A stretch of DNA of 64,000 nucleotides from Oegoconia quadripuncta (lineage: Eukaryota > Arthropoda > Insecta > Lepidoptera > Autostichidae): assembly GCA_949316235.1 (NCBI GenBank), contig OX438744.1:23795578-23859577 (forward strand). The letters run 5' to 3'. Below, piece by piece: positions 10,739 to 21,605 of the stretch (its first letter is position 1; each line of letters starts with the position of its first letter). The translations under genes and the position numbers were made by a program. A model generated the notes under the pieces. The model was not told where the DNA came from, searched no databases, and worked only from the letters and a program-made list of their open reading frames with translations.

Positions 10739-13349
10739 CGCAGAAAGTCAGTACCTTTGATGCAAATAAGATCACTGTAATAAGGTAATACATATATTTG
10801 TACCAAAACTTACTCTAGTAACTTATTAGTAATCTGTGCCAAAACTGTGAAGCCATGAGTTTCTTAATGGTCAATGTAATATCCCGCAGTAATTAAGGGT
10901 AGTTCATGTCCAATATTGTATTGACTAGTATCTATTCTAGGTACAATCGGATTCATAAGAACATAATATTATATTGTCCCAGATTTTTGAGAATACCTTT
11001 GTATTTAAGACAAGGACCAATTCCTAATACGTTTGACTGAAGCATTCAAAATATACTTTATCTACATTTTATGTCTACATTCTTATCATTTATATTCTCA
11101 AATTCATAATTAGTAATGGCATGAGGAAAGTCTGTGAAGTCGGAAGGTCAATATGTGCATGGCAGCATAATACTTTCACCTCTCAAGGTTGTATGCCATC
11201 CAATGTTGTTTGCAAAATAAGGCGCGGCTGCTGTCAACGTAATCTTTGCAATATTGTTAAGATAGTATTTCTCGTGCTATGTGATAAACATAACGAAAAT
11301 AGGAATTCCCATTTACATAATTCAGCCAGATAACGAAGTTATGTGCAACGGAGAAAGGGGCAAAATACTTCCTGTAATAGATTCAATGGGAACTATTAAC
11401 TTCACTTCACAGAATATTTTTTTCAGCAATGATTTGCAAATTAAAATAAACGTTATGATCATCTTATATTGTATTAACCGACATTATTTCATTAAGTATA
11501 GCAATATACTTAAGTCATCTTTGAACAGTTGTCTTTGTTTTGCAAGCAGATATTTAGCCAACTGTCCCACGCGTTTCGAGTGAATGACAGTGGAGGCGTA
11601 CCTATACCTTCCGCAATTGATAAGTCAAATATATACGATATTACATCACTCAAACCAACAAATGATCAACGATTACCTATATCTGAACATCGTTCATCAT
11701 CATGATTTTAGAATTCTATTCATTTTAATTTCTCTCCTCTGATTACTATTTATTATTACTATTTAGCATCCGATCTTTGATCGTAATTGTTAAGATATGT
11801 ATTTGAATCGGGAATCGTTCTAAATGTTATAATCGCTCGACTGCGTTTGATTCGTAATTTTCGTATCTATTCATCGGACAATCGATAATGGACGTAAGAC
11901 GCTTGCGCAACTACAGTTACGACACAGTAATAAATAAGTGAATTTTGACGGTCATTCGGTAGTTACACGCTAACTATCAAGTGGTATTCCGTCTGATAAT
12001 TCAGTCGATGGCTATTGCTATAGTAGCATTGCCTAATTCATTAATAGTTATCAAGAAACGACCTTTATGTCTATAACATTTTTAGCTATTGTTTATTTAA
12101 TTTTTTTGCAGTTTAATATTACCTACTACGTAGCTATCTACATATTTAATTTCCAGCTCTATTCTAGATATTTAATGATTGATTGCTTTAAAATTCCGTA
12201 ATAGGCACGTAGAGCATTAAATAGAAAGTCTATGAAAATTGTAAAATCTCTTGGTACAGTGAAAGGAAAATTAGAGGTTTGATCTCATACGTCGTGATAA
12301 GTGTGTAATGAAACTAATGAATACATGTCTCTGTTACCAATTACGACTTGACGGACTGTTGTTGTCAGTTATTGTTAACTTGATATTTTAAGATGGCCGT
12401 TTCAAGCAGGCTTTATGTGATCTTTTGTAGCGCGAATTTTATCTATAATATTTTTCCAATTTATTTCTTGATATTTTTATTGTTACATTTGGAATTCAAG
12501 GAAATAAAAATCTGTACCAATAACATTATCTGCAAACATTTGATCTGTGGTATTTGCATTGCAAGAAGGCTCTTTATTGACTACTTCAAAGATTTCTTTA
12601 TATTTACTTGTTTTTAATTTTGCAAGTCGCTGCTTTAACTGTCACTTGCCAGCGTCAGACTAAGCCTGTTTGTTACTTTCCGTAACACTTTAAATAGGCA
12701 TGAATAAATTATCTTGTTATAATTTAACAGTCTCTCGTATTTGAGTTGTTAATTCGATGTTCTTGGCACAACCATTACGGTAACTGTACTCAAAACTGTT
12801 ACGGTTAAACTATTTGCTTCGTCTTGTTTGTTTATTTTAAGAACCGTTGATCACTTACTGTAATTTCTATGGATGCATCTGTCATTACATCGATGAAGTA
12901 ACCTTCCTAAAGTTGGATTTTTTAGATAGTTTGGAAAATTAGTAGATAATCATGGCGATCTGACTTACTAGTGTTCGCTATTGCGTGCCGTCCAAACAAG
13001 CAGTAGTAGTGCCTACCCTAGAAATTGTAAGCTTTCCTCGAAATGCATTGTCAAGACAGCTGATTCATACTGATATGAATAGAAAATATTCTAAACAGAT
13101 TGCGAAGATTGATATAAGAGTAAGTTTTCATTTCGTAGTTATATTTTTTCTTACATAACAGCAAATTTTATAATTCTGCCTAACCTGTGCAATACATTGT
13201 GCACGCCACTGAATCTGACTCCATCTTATATTGGAATTTACTTTTTATATTTGACATAACATGCTGCCCGTGAAAATTATTGCAAATGGACAAAATACAT
13301 AGGTACAAAACATAAGAAGATAATTGAATGAAATAAAATAAAATTAGAT
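10739..13349. other. AT-rich intron without recognised features
   Basis: About 2.6 kb in which I see no gene, repeat family member or RNA gene. Overlapping frames of 70-100 codons at 11121-11583 have no motif I recognise and are probably chance. Confidence 0.4.
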
Positions 13350-13575
13350 CTACTCCGAAGGCAGCCGGAATAGCTTTACCACTGCCATTTTGCTAATCCG
13401 GAGTTTAAACTCGCGTGGCGGACACTTAACTTCTTGCACTTTGCCCAGAATCCATTTCAGGGGTGGAAGGTTGTCGTTCTTTATAATGACCAAATCGCCA
13501 ATGGCTATTTCGGGCCCTATGCTGCGGTGCTATTTTGTTCTCCGCTTAATTTTCCAACACCTACAGACAAATATA
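13350..13575 (-). pseudogene. BEL/Pao LTR-retrotransposon integrase C-terminal remnant
   Basis: On the minus strand a frame ending at 13350 contains GDLVIIKNDNLPPLKWILG, the conserved integrase C-terminal motif of BEL/Pao elements, and then VVKLFRLP near the usual end of the polyprotein. The sequence between the two motifs is shorter than is normal for the family. Just upstream, RTK is followed by a stop where family members usually have tryptophan. No LTR or other domain is recognisable nearby. It is a dead fragment of an old insertion. Confidence 0.65.
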
Positions 13576-13889
13576 ACGTAGATGTTAGCGATGATGTTTT
13601 CCAATTAATCTTTATTTAAGAATGATATGAACGATAATACATCAAACATTATTGAATTCTTGTTCGAACAATGACTTTTCTTTTGTAAATTATTCATTCA
13701 TTATTATTTATCATTTAAAATTTGAAACTTTTCATTGTTCACCACATGTTTAGGGTTCCGTGTCAACGTTTTAAAAACGGAATCCTCATTAGGATCGCGT
13801 TCTTGTGTCCGTATGTCAAAACCCTTATTTTCGGCTGGATGTACAATTTGCAGTTAATATCAAATACTAAGGTCTGTACCGCGTATTGC

Positions 13890-14175
13890 TGTACAAAAAA
13901 GGTGAGGAGTAATAAGTTAGCATGGTTTGGGCATATTATGAGGAGGGATGAAAGGCAATTAACGAGACGAGTGCTAAGTATGAATGTGGAGGGATACAGA
14001 GGTAGAGGAAGACCGAAGAAGGCGTGGGTAATTCTACCCACATTCGTGTGAGGAATGATATGTGAAAGGGGTGAGTACAGAGATGACGGCTGATAGAGGA
14101 GAGTGGAAGAGGAAGACATGTTGTGCCGACCCCACCTAGAGTGGGATAAGGGCAGGAAAATGATGATAATGTCAC
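13890..14175 (+). pseudogene. RTE-like LINE reverse-transcriptase ORF C-terminal fragment
   Basis: The plus strand encodes KLAWFGHIMRRDE and then GYRGRGRPKKAWV, the standard C-terminal region after the RT domain in RTE-like and related LINEs. An insertion near 14030 breaks the frame. After it, another frame resumes with EMTADRGEWKRKTCCADP, the usual end of this protein type. The 3' end is 'gataagggcaggaaaatgatgat'. It is a 5'-truncated, broken copy. Confidence 0.75.
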
Positions 14176-14306
14176 AACATAAAAGATACGGCCTTTCAAA
14201 GCGTAATTTTCATACTAAATGTGACTATACCAGTGATCTTGAAACTAGGTTGTGTCACAAGTGAAGAAATAAATACGAAAATCGCCAATTTAAAATCCCG
14301 TGTGAC

Positions 14307-14865
14307 CAGTGGCGTAGCTACCTAGGGGCTAGGCGGGGCAGTGCCCCGGGGCCCTCAAGCTCAGGGGGGCCTCGAATCCTTACCAGAAATGTCATTTAGC
14401 AAATAAAAAATAATAAAAAATTATTTAAGAAATAATATGGGCCAAACTCGACTCCGACATTTATCGCTAATAGCAATAGAAAACAAAACCGCATCAAGCC
14501 TGGATTTAAACGAAGTCATTGATACTTTTGCGAAAACTAAAGCTAGGAAAAAATTGTAAATATAATTTTCATTTAGTTTAGTTGGTAGGCCCGACCTTTA
14601 TAATAAACCCTTGAAATCTTCTCTATTTCGTTTTATTAGCCAAACTTGCACCAAGTATTAATTTTAATTTATGTTGTTACTGTTTAATGTTTTTATTATC
14701 TGCCCTGCAGTGCACAAAAAAGAGCTTAAGTAAGTAGCTTAGCACTTTTAAAGTATTTGTATATTTCATTTTTTTTTATTTTTTAAAACCTAATCAGTTT
14801 ACATAGCAGTGGGGCACCATTTTTTAATTTGCCCCAGGGCCCTTGGTTACCTAGCTACGCCACTG
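14307..14865 (+). mobile_element. Non-autonomous hAT element with 8-bp target duplication
   Basis: The element begins CAGTGGCGTAGCTA and ends TAGCTACGCCACTG, a classic hAT terminal inverted repeat. It is flanked by perfect 8-bp copies of CGTGTGAC (14299-14306 and 14866-14873), the duplication length expected of hAT. The subterminal regions carry gggcc/ggccc-rich segments ('gtgccccggggccc' and 'gccccagggcccttgg'). The interior retains only the last part of a transposase. Confidence 0.9.
14437..14559 (+). pseudogene. hAT transposase C-terminus (ZMYM1-like dimerisation tail)
   Basis: Forty codons beginning MGQTRLRHLSLIAIEN and ending FAKTKARKKL before a stop resemble the extreme C-terminus of hAT transposases annotated as zinc finger MYM-type protein 1-like, downstream of the dimerisation domain. 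The frame is open slightly upstream (KNYLRNN, from about 14416), which matches the same family. The rest of the protein has been deleted, so this is a remnant, although its host element is bounded by intact ends. Confidence 0.75.
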
Positions 14866-14992
14866 CGTGTGACTTTATGAAATGGCAAATTTAATTTTGC
14901 CGTTTGGTTCATACAACGTCTACGTAACTATCTATAGGTGTCAATTGTGATGTTGGGCGGGTATGGAACCTTCAGCACTAGGAGCATGAGAG

Positions 14993-15112
14993 GCGCGATA
15001 AACATTAGACATTAGTCCTGCTTAGTCGCTTGGCCGCAATATACAACTACCTCTCACCCTTGTCGCGTCGCGTGCGACAAACACTGTCATCCTACAAGGG
15101 CAGGGGGCCGAT
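14993..15112 (-). repeat. Unclassified dispersed repeat E, fragment
   Basis: Segments such as 'gcgcgataaac', 'agtcctgct', 'aatatacaactacc' and 'gcgtgcgacaaac' match the reverse complement of 21309-21440 and the sequence at 25250-25368. The copy is diverged. Confidence 0.5.
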
Positions 15113-15202
15113 CGCGCTAAATTTGAAAGATTACGTTACGTTAAGCACATTTCGTATCGCGCTAATCATTTGAATGGAAATTAAACTAGTTTTTTTTGAA
15201 TA

Positions 15203-15389
15203 AGCTCCCAGCGGATGTCTTTCCGAACCGATACGATCTGGGAACCTTCAAGAAGCGAGCATATTCCTTCCTTAAAGGCCGGCAACGCCACTGCGGATCT
15301 TCCGTTTCCGTAGATGGTTATGGGCAGCGGTGACACTTACCATCAGGTGCGCCTCTTGCTCGTTTGCCCACCTCTTCAATAAAAAAAAT
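15203..15389 (+). pseudogene. LINE 3' end with coding remnant (family D-like)
   Basis: Around 15206-15310 one frame encodes [20 protein letters not shown] and FLKGRQRH, which resembles the last residues of lepidopteran LINE polymerase ORFs. The tail continues with 'ggttatgggcagcggtgac', 'catcaggtgcgcctcttgc' and an A-rich end. It is a more diverged relative of the copies at 9011, 10615 and 49620. Confidence 0.6.
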
Positions 15390-15651
15390 ACCAAATCCTT
15401 TTTATTGATTGCTATTGTAGTAATTCTCTAGTCTAGGCAGTATACATAGAAGCTTATTTTTTAGTAAAAAAAATATTTTTAACGTTGAGTATATTTACTT
15501 CTTTATAATAATAAAAGTAAAGCAATCTATTATGTTAAAAAAATGATTTATACATTTTTACTTACTACTTTTCTATTTACCTAGTTGAAATATTTTATTA
15601 TGAGTCCGAAACAGAATCAACTTCCGAATCAAAGGTCATTTACCTTGTGGT

Positions 15652-15775
15652 GCGAATCGACCCATTCAAAATTTGCAGGTGGCGATTCACACCACCGGTG
15701 CGAAAAGGGCTCTTCAAAAATTGAATGGGTCGTTTCGCACCGCGGTGCGAACCGTTTGTGGTGTGAATCGCCACC
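15652..15775. repeat. Interleaved (pseudoknot-topology) palindrome
   Basis: Two inverted repeats interlock. Arm A, 15652-15669 (core cgacccattcaa), pairs with 15721-15738. Arm B, the 18-bp 15678-15695 (ggtggcgattcacaccac), pairs perfectly with 15758-15775. The order is A, B, A', B'. The interval is open on both strands (105 and 93 codons), apparently a by-product of the symmetry. It is CG-rich compared with its flanks. It may be a foldback element; I did not see another copy in the window. Confidence 0.6.
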
Positions 15776-16383
15776 CGACCCATTTTTGCGCCACATTGAC
15801 CTTTTAGTAGGTAATATTTGTCTACAGAATATAGCCTTGTCGGTTTCAAAAGTAAACTTACGCAAAATACTTTGGCGAGTTCTTTGGAATGATGCCTCGT
15901 AGAATGGCAAATATTATCTCTGTAATCTGGTTATCTGATGGTGATGCGTTGCTTGCAAAGTAGGTACCTATGGGTTGACGCAATGGTTGGGGGATTTGTA
16001 ATGTCAACTGTTTGGTTTTACGGAGACGAGGATTTGAACGCTTTGGAGGCTTGGATGGACAATGGATCGAGATTAATTTCTCTTTTTTTGCATGTTCTAT
16101 CTGTTGTGCCTGATCACTTGGAACTACTATTTTGTTTTCAATTCCCGTGTTTGTTTAATGCCAATGTCTATCTGTGCTGTGTGTTAAATTTACTATAAAA
16201 CGGAGACTTATTGAGAAAGCATATTCTAAATCAGACTATATGATAATCATCCTTGGACATAACCAGCTCGATCACGTGCCAGGCTATTACAATCTTTTAT
16301 TCTATTATTATTTTATTATTATTTTTAACATGCGTTTATTAGCTTCACTTGTAACTGACTAACAAATCTTGGAAGTCAATTTT

Positions 16384-16515
16384 ATTCCCGCGAGGGGGTA
16401 ACTGTTTGTGTGATGAATACGATTTATTCACGAGTCATGGATATTTATATAAATATTTAGTCTGTTATCTAGTACCCATAGAACAAGCTTTGCTTCGTTT
16501 GCTTTGTTGAATAGA
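16384..16515 (+). mobile_element. SINE family B, 5'-truncated copy
   Basis: It retains 'cccgcgaggggg', 'gtttgtgtgatgaatacg', 'gagtcatggat', 'ctagtacccatag' and 'caagctttgct' of the tRNA-headed SINE seen complete at 35096 and 27263. The tRNA-like head is missing. Confidence 0.6.
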
Positions 16516-16967
16516 TAGATAAGCATGCAATTTACAATTTAAAACTTAATAGGTGGGTAATTATTGTAATATTACGAGAAATGTTAGATATTACAATATA
16601 ATGTAATGTAAATGCGATGTCTATAGCAACATATCAAACATAAGTACCAAACTATACCTAAAAAGTTAGTTAGGTATTTGGTTTACCTACATTTGTCACA
16701 TAACCTCGAGTAGGATTAACATTAGTTCTACATTATGTCCTCAGATAAGTAGTGATATCATGTTTACTAAACCGATTACATATTTGAGCACAACAAGGAA
16801 TTTATATTTAAACAAATATTAGCGTTTCCATGCGACTCCGGAAATCGCAAACTGTCATTCTAACTGTTCTTGGTCTCGACTCCCACATTAATTTATAATT
16901 AATGAAACTAGCAGAAATGAAAATTTATACACGAAGTAGGACATGAAATGTTATAGTCCAGTAAGGA

Positions 16968-17236
16968 TAATAATAATAATAAATATCTTTGCACATACAC
17001 AGCGCCATCTAGTTCCACACTAAGCAACTAGGCTTGTATTATGGATACCAGATGGTTGATAAACTACACAAATACATTTTTTTTTGTAAATAAATACATA
17101 AATAAAATGAAAAACATCCATAACTCGGGAACACATGTCTGTACATCATACAAAGATATGCCCCTAGCGGGATTCGAACCCGCGACCTTTTGGTATAGCA
17201 GTTAGAATTTTTAACCACTACACCAAACAGGTCGTC
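16968..17236 (-). mobile_element. SINE family C, full-length copy
   Basis: Read on the minus strand, the element starts with a tRNA-like head: 'gacgacctgtttggtgtag' (box A), then 'cgcgggttcgaatcccgc' (box B). It continues through 'gagttatggatg' and ends 'gatggcgctgtg...aaagatatt' followed by a (TAT)n tail. A pol III SINE, not a functional tRNA gene: the acceptor stem does not close. Confidence 0.8.
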
Positions 17237-17815
17237 AAGGATACACTCTTAACTTCCTATAATGACTGTAAAAGTGTCCGAAACACTACACTGCGCTCAC
17301 CCAAGTTGCTGACGTGGTCACACACCGCCAAGCTAAAGTGGGACTGGGCTGACCATGTCTGTCGCATTTATGGTTTATCAGTTGCAGTTGTTTTTGAGTT
17401 GATTTTAGATATAGTTTTTTGTTTTTGTTTACTTTTAGTTAATGTTTAAATTAATTCATAGAGTAATAGTAATTAATTCCTTAGTGGCAGCAACTACTCT
17501 ACTTGGGGGGAACTGAAAATCAGCAAATCTGCTGAGTCCCTACCTTTTCATCACAGTTTGACCTAATTTATTATCAATTAATTACTTGTTAAATTAACTT
17601 TGTGGTGAATAAATACCTTTTATTATTTATTTATTTTCATTAAAATCGGGACCGCGACTCCTTTGAGTATTTTTCGCTATACCTTATAGTTTCGTATTTG
17701 GCCTTAATGCCCTCTTGAAAAATTCACCTATATACCTATGTAAGTATATGAAATCTAATCACGTGGTTGTACCTGCATTCTTATTTAACCGCGCGACCTC
17801 AAATTCCAAACATTG

Positions 17816-18566
17816 GGTCTTTACCTATGAAATTGGAGTTTTTTTTCTTCGTTAATCATATGTACCAATTCCTGCGATTTTCAAAGCTATATCCAAAATT
17901 GTTTTTTATTTGGAAAATTGAATATTATTTCAAGATTTCATATGAAATATTTTTTAATTTCTGGGCTAAATCACATAATAAAAAAAAAATGAACAGAGCT
18001 CTTTTCATGTGCTTCCCATAATCATTTTTTAGATTTGCTGAAACATTTATATAGCGGTTACTTTTAAAAATTAACGCTGCCTATACTTAACTTAATGTTA
18101 TCCGATAATACACGCAAAGTTTAGCTAAATTTGGATTTGCCGTTCCCAAAAAAAAAAATCAAATATGTTTGTATGGAGAAAACAGTCTTAATGAAATACT
18201 TTAACCGCCTCCGTGGCTCAATGTAAACAACATTGGGTTTACGTTTCGGAGGTCGCGGGTTCGACCCCCAGCGGGGTACATATTTAGTACTCGGTTTGGT
18301 TGGTGGTAGGGCATTTTAAATGTCCGCCTGGCTAGCTACCACCATTTTATCTAAATCTGCCGCCAAACAGCAATGTTAATAGCATTGTTGTGTTCCGGTT
18401 CTCAAAGATAATATAGCCAGTCCCCCAAATAAGATGGGGTTTCCGGGTCAGTACGCTACCACCTTCGGCCTCATCTTCACTTAACATCAGGTGTGATTGA
18501 GGTCAAGTGCAGGCCCGTTATGCATAAAAAAAAATACTTCATACAAAACGCCAATTTCATAGGTGA
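17816..18566 (+). mobile_element. MITE family P, copy 1, interrupted by a SINE
   Basis: The left end 'gggtctttacctatgaaatt' and the right end near 18566 are inverted repeats of each other. Without the SINE at 18204-18534 the length is close to the 412 bp of the uninterrupted copy at 62853. Internal marks are 'gcgattttcaaagc', 'gtgcttcccataatcat' and 'ttatccgataatacac'. It is AT-rich and has no recognisable transposase. Confidence 0.7.
18204..18534 (+). mobile_element. SINE family A, copy inserted in MITE P
   Basis: The head 'accgcctccgtggctcaatg' with 'gtcgcgggttcgaccccc' resembles tRNA boxes A and B. The body continues 'aaatgtccgcctggctagc', 'attgttgtgttccggtt' and 'catcaggtgtgattgaggtc', ending 'gcataaaaaaaaa'. 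The target copy aaatactt appears on both sides, and the flanks match an uninterrupted MITE P at 44262-44513. Confidence 0.85.
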
Positions 18567-19370
18567 ATAATAAATAACGCAATGTCCACTTTTGGTCACT
18601 GCTACCTGAGAGTTAGCAGTAACATCCATTTTCGTTTTGAAAACATGTACTTGCTCGTTATGAAATTAGTTAGATGTAGTTCACTATGCCAAATAATTAG
18701 AAACAATAAAAATACCCAGATAAAATATAGCAAATCTGAATGGCCTGCTTCCTTTACTAATACCTCTTTATCTATGTTATCTTTGTACAAATAGCCTTCA
18801 TTTATCATCCACACTAATTTAGAAATGCAAAATCATCTCAGTCATTGTAGTCACTTCTCACTTTAGCCTAATAAGTACAAATAAACGTATTGAGGTCAAG
18901 CTCAAAGCCATTGTACATTAAAATAAAGATTGAGAACAGCTGTGTGGGTGAGCCTTGTCCAATTTTAATTTTGACAATTGGTATCATTCATTTCCTGGGA
19001 GATGAGGAGATGGCCTACATCGACCAAATTACCACAATTGTCCAAATATGACTGTGTGTCATTGGCCGTTATGACGCGTAGGCTGTATCTTTTAGTAAGT
19101 ACTTACTAGGATACCTACTAGTGGAGCGTGGCGTGGGCGATTTTATTAGCAAAATCCGAAATGTTCAATAAACAGTGTGATAAACTCATCGGCTCCTTGG
19201 TTGGAGCCACCTTTCTTCTTCTATCCAGCCAAATCTTTGCTGCAGACGAGTGTCTTCGTGGTCCGCAGATGTCAGAGTGAGGATTGAATAGCGATGCCAT
19301 GCAAAAGTATGTTCAGTTAGACGTATAAATATTAGGATTCAGAGGCAGTACATTAATTCTCAGATAGTCT

Positions 19371-19705
19371 AACCGCCTCCGTGGCTCAATGTAAACAACA
19401 TTGGGTTTACGATTTGGAGGTCGCGGGTTCGATCCCCAGCGGGGGTACATGTTTAAGTACTCGGTTTGGTTGGTGGTAGGGCATTTTAAATGTCCGCCTG
19501 GCTAGCTACCACCATCTTATCTAAATCTGCCGCCAAGCAGCAATGTTAATAGCATTGTTGTGTTCCGGTTGTCAGAGATAAGTTAGCCAGTCCCCCAAAT
19601 GTGTTGGGTTTTCCGGGTCAGTACGCTTCCACCTTCGACCTCACCTTCACACTTAACATCAGGTGTGATTGAGGTCAAGTACCAACCCGTTGTGCATAAA
19701 AAAAA
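19371..19705 (+). mobile_element. SINE family A, full-length copy
   Basis: This is a complete copy from the tRNA-like head to the A tail. A short AGTCT flanks both ends and may be the target duplication. Confidence 0.85.
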
Positions 19706-19959
19706 GTCTGCACACATTTAAAAAGCGCATAATGGATCAGATTACTGATGGTTAGCAAAGCGCTACCAATATGTTACCCTTTTTTATGTTCTTTATGAGC
19801 TTAACCAGGTTGTAAAGGTGTACATAAATAACTGTAATAGTTTATAGGTTTGATAATTATGTTTACCTTTTACTACACATGCCGTGGTAACCTATAATTA
19901 AGGCAGCACTTAAAATCTATTACACATCACAGGTGCTTTATGTTTGTTATATTTATATT

Positions 19960-20036
19960 TAAGAGCTGTGTGCTCTTGTCGGTGGAGTCCTTTCCACACT
20001 TCTCTACATTCCGCCTTTTATTTGACTTCTTATAGT
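19960..20036 (+). repeat. Dispersed repeat, CTCTTGTCGGTGGAGTCC type, copy 2
   Basis: Matches 103-180 across its length with a few differences. Confidence 0.5.
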
Positions 20037-20719
20037 GTATGTAGTGTATTAAAATTTTATTTTTTACAATCTGTCCTATAGCATTCCTTCATACAATAGA
20101 TATAAGTGCGTTATAGTGGGTATAACACACGAGGCGGAATAATAGAACCGAGTGTGTTTCATCAATAAACGCACGTATATTTTTTAGACATTTTTCAACA
20201 TACTTGCGAGGAAACAATATAAAAAAACACGCGGCGCACTGCGGAACAGTTCGAAATTTGAAAAAAAAAAAAAAACAATTTGAAACCGGTGAAATTAGAT
20301 CCACATTACGAGCAAGTATGTTGAAAATATTTGTATTCCTATACGAGCTAATCACAGGGATGAAAGAAATACCTGTAACCACCTGCATGTTACCTGTGTA
20401 TCACAATAAAATTATTTGATTGATTTAGTATTTACAATTAATATATACTAAACAAAGAAAAAAAAAACAAACAAATTTTGCAGTTTTGTACGTATCTATG
20501 TACCTAGTATGCAGCGCGTACGGATCGCAAAATCTATTACTAACACATCACGTCACTTTCATTGAATTTTTCCTATTCGCTCATATTGTGTATTATCTGA
20601 ATCTTAAAGGTACCTATAGTGTAAATAACACACCACAAACACACTCGTATTAGCCAAAGTTAAAATATTTACAATAAAAAAAAATGTTTATTTTCATTTA
20701 AGTACCTACTTAGATACCT

Positions 20720-20946
20720 TTTTTTTTTTTTTTGACGGGGGGAAAACGCATTTACGCGTTCGACCCGCCGCTGACGGGGGTCAGCGGCGAGGTAATGTGG
20801 GACTCACCGCTTCAGACGGGAGCGGTCCTACCCACTAAAAACCCCCTGGTGTTCCTCCGCGCGCACCGAAAACGGCGTGGCCACGGGTACCCAGCCACGC
20901 CAGCGCGGCGCCCGCCGCCAGGGCAACGGCGGCGGCGGGCCCTAAG
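20720..20946 (-). mobile_element. GC-rich 5'-truncated retroposon with 13-bp target duplication
   Basis: TACTTAGATACCT occurs immediately left (20707-20719) and right (20947-20959) of a 227-bp insert. The insert begins with a poly-T run on the plus strand, so its 3' A tail points left. It is very GC-rich (ccgccgccgttgccc, cggtgagtccc) against an AT-rich background. The structure fits target-primed insertion of a non-LTR 3' end. The style recalls R1-type LINE tails in moths, but I cannot name the family. Confidence 0.8.
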
Positions 20947-21029
20947 TACTTAGATACCTAACATTTTTAGTGTTGGGGTTTATACTTGTATTAGAAAACC
21001 CCGCTCTTCCATAACAAAATAAATGAAAA

Positions 21030-21100
21030 AATAAATCAAATCAAAAATGCTTTATTTTTTTGTAGGTACACAGGGTAGACTTAAATAGTCAGATATATAA
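21030..21100 (-). repeat. LINE 3' tail, TTTGATTTGAT type
   Basis: 'aaatcaaatcaaaaatgctt' followed by 'gtaggtacacagggtagac' is the same antisense 3' tail type as at 6797 and 56528. Confidence 0.45.
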
Positions 21101-21308
21101 AAATATAACCCATTAACTTAAGATTAAAAGTATTTATATGTATGTATATAAATGTATGTGTGTATGGAAATGAATGTGTGTATGTAAATAATGAGTTGAT
21201 TAATGGCAAACCTTCTTCAGGAAATTTTTAGCCCATGGTACTACATAAATACAATGCAATACAAATATTCTTTATTGCACACCAACAGTATTTATCGTAT
21301 AAACCAGC

Positions 21309-21605
21309 CTCGTAACATGACATCGTTTGTCGCGCGCGACGAAGGAGTGAGAGTGGGATAGTTGTATATTTCGTCCAAGTGAATGAGCAGGACTTATATT
21401 ATCTCACACGACATAAACCTTTATCGCGCCTGTCATCCTACGGGGGCTGATAGTAACATAATATAAATGTACTATACGTAAGTACGTGTATATAATTTTA
21501 TAGTCGTTAAGCTTCTGAATAAAAACGTTACATCTTAATTTAGTGATATATGTCTGTAATGTTAAGTAAGTGAGTAAGTGTAATGTTATGTAAAGTAAAT
21601 GTAAT
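21309..21605 (+). repeat. Unclassified dispersed repeat E, longest copy
   Basis: Its reverse complement matches the sequence interrupted by the mariner element (23005-23043 and 25163-25368). Shared marks include 'cttctgaataaaaacgtt', 'gctgatagtaacat', 'gaatgagcagga' and 'gtcgcgcgcgacg'. It contains a short cgcgcgcg palindrome and has no coding frame. Confidence 0.6.

Noticed and set aside
15585..15910. Protein-coding gene on either strand (105 and 93 codons)
   Set aside because: The openness is explained by the interleaved palindrome; translations are repetitive and mirror each other.
17160..17236. tRNA gene suggested by box A and box B sequences (also at 27430, 33131, 34117, 35096, 42390, 63509)
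   Set aside because: The boxes are present, but the acceptor stems do not pair and each is followed by the same SINE body. They are SINE heads, not tRNA genes.
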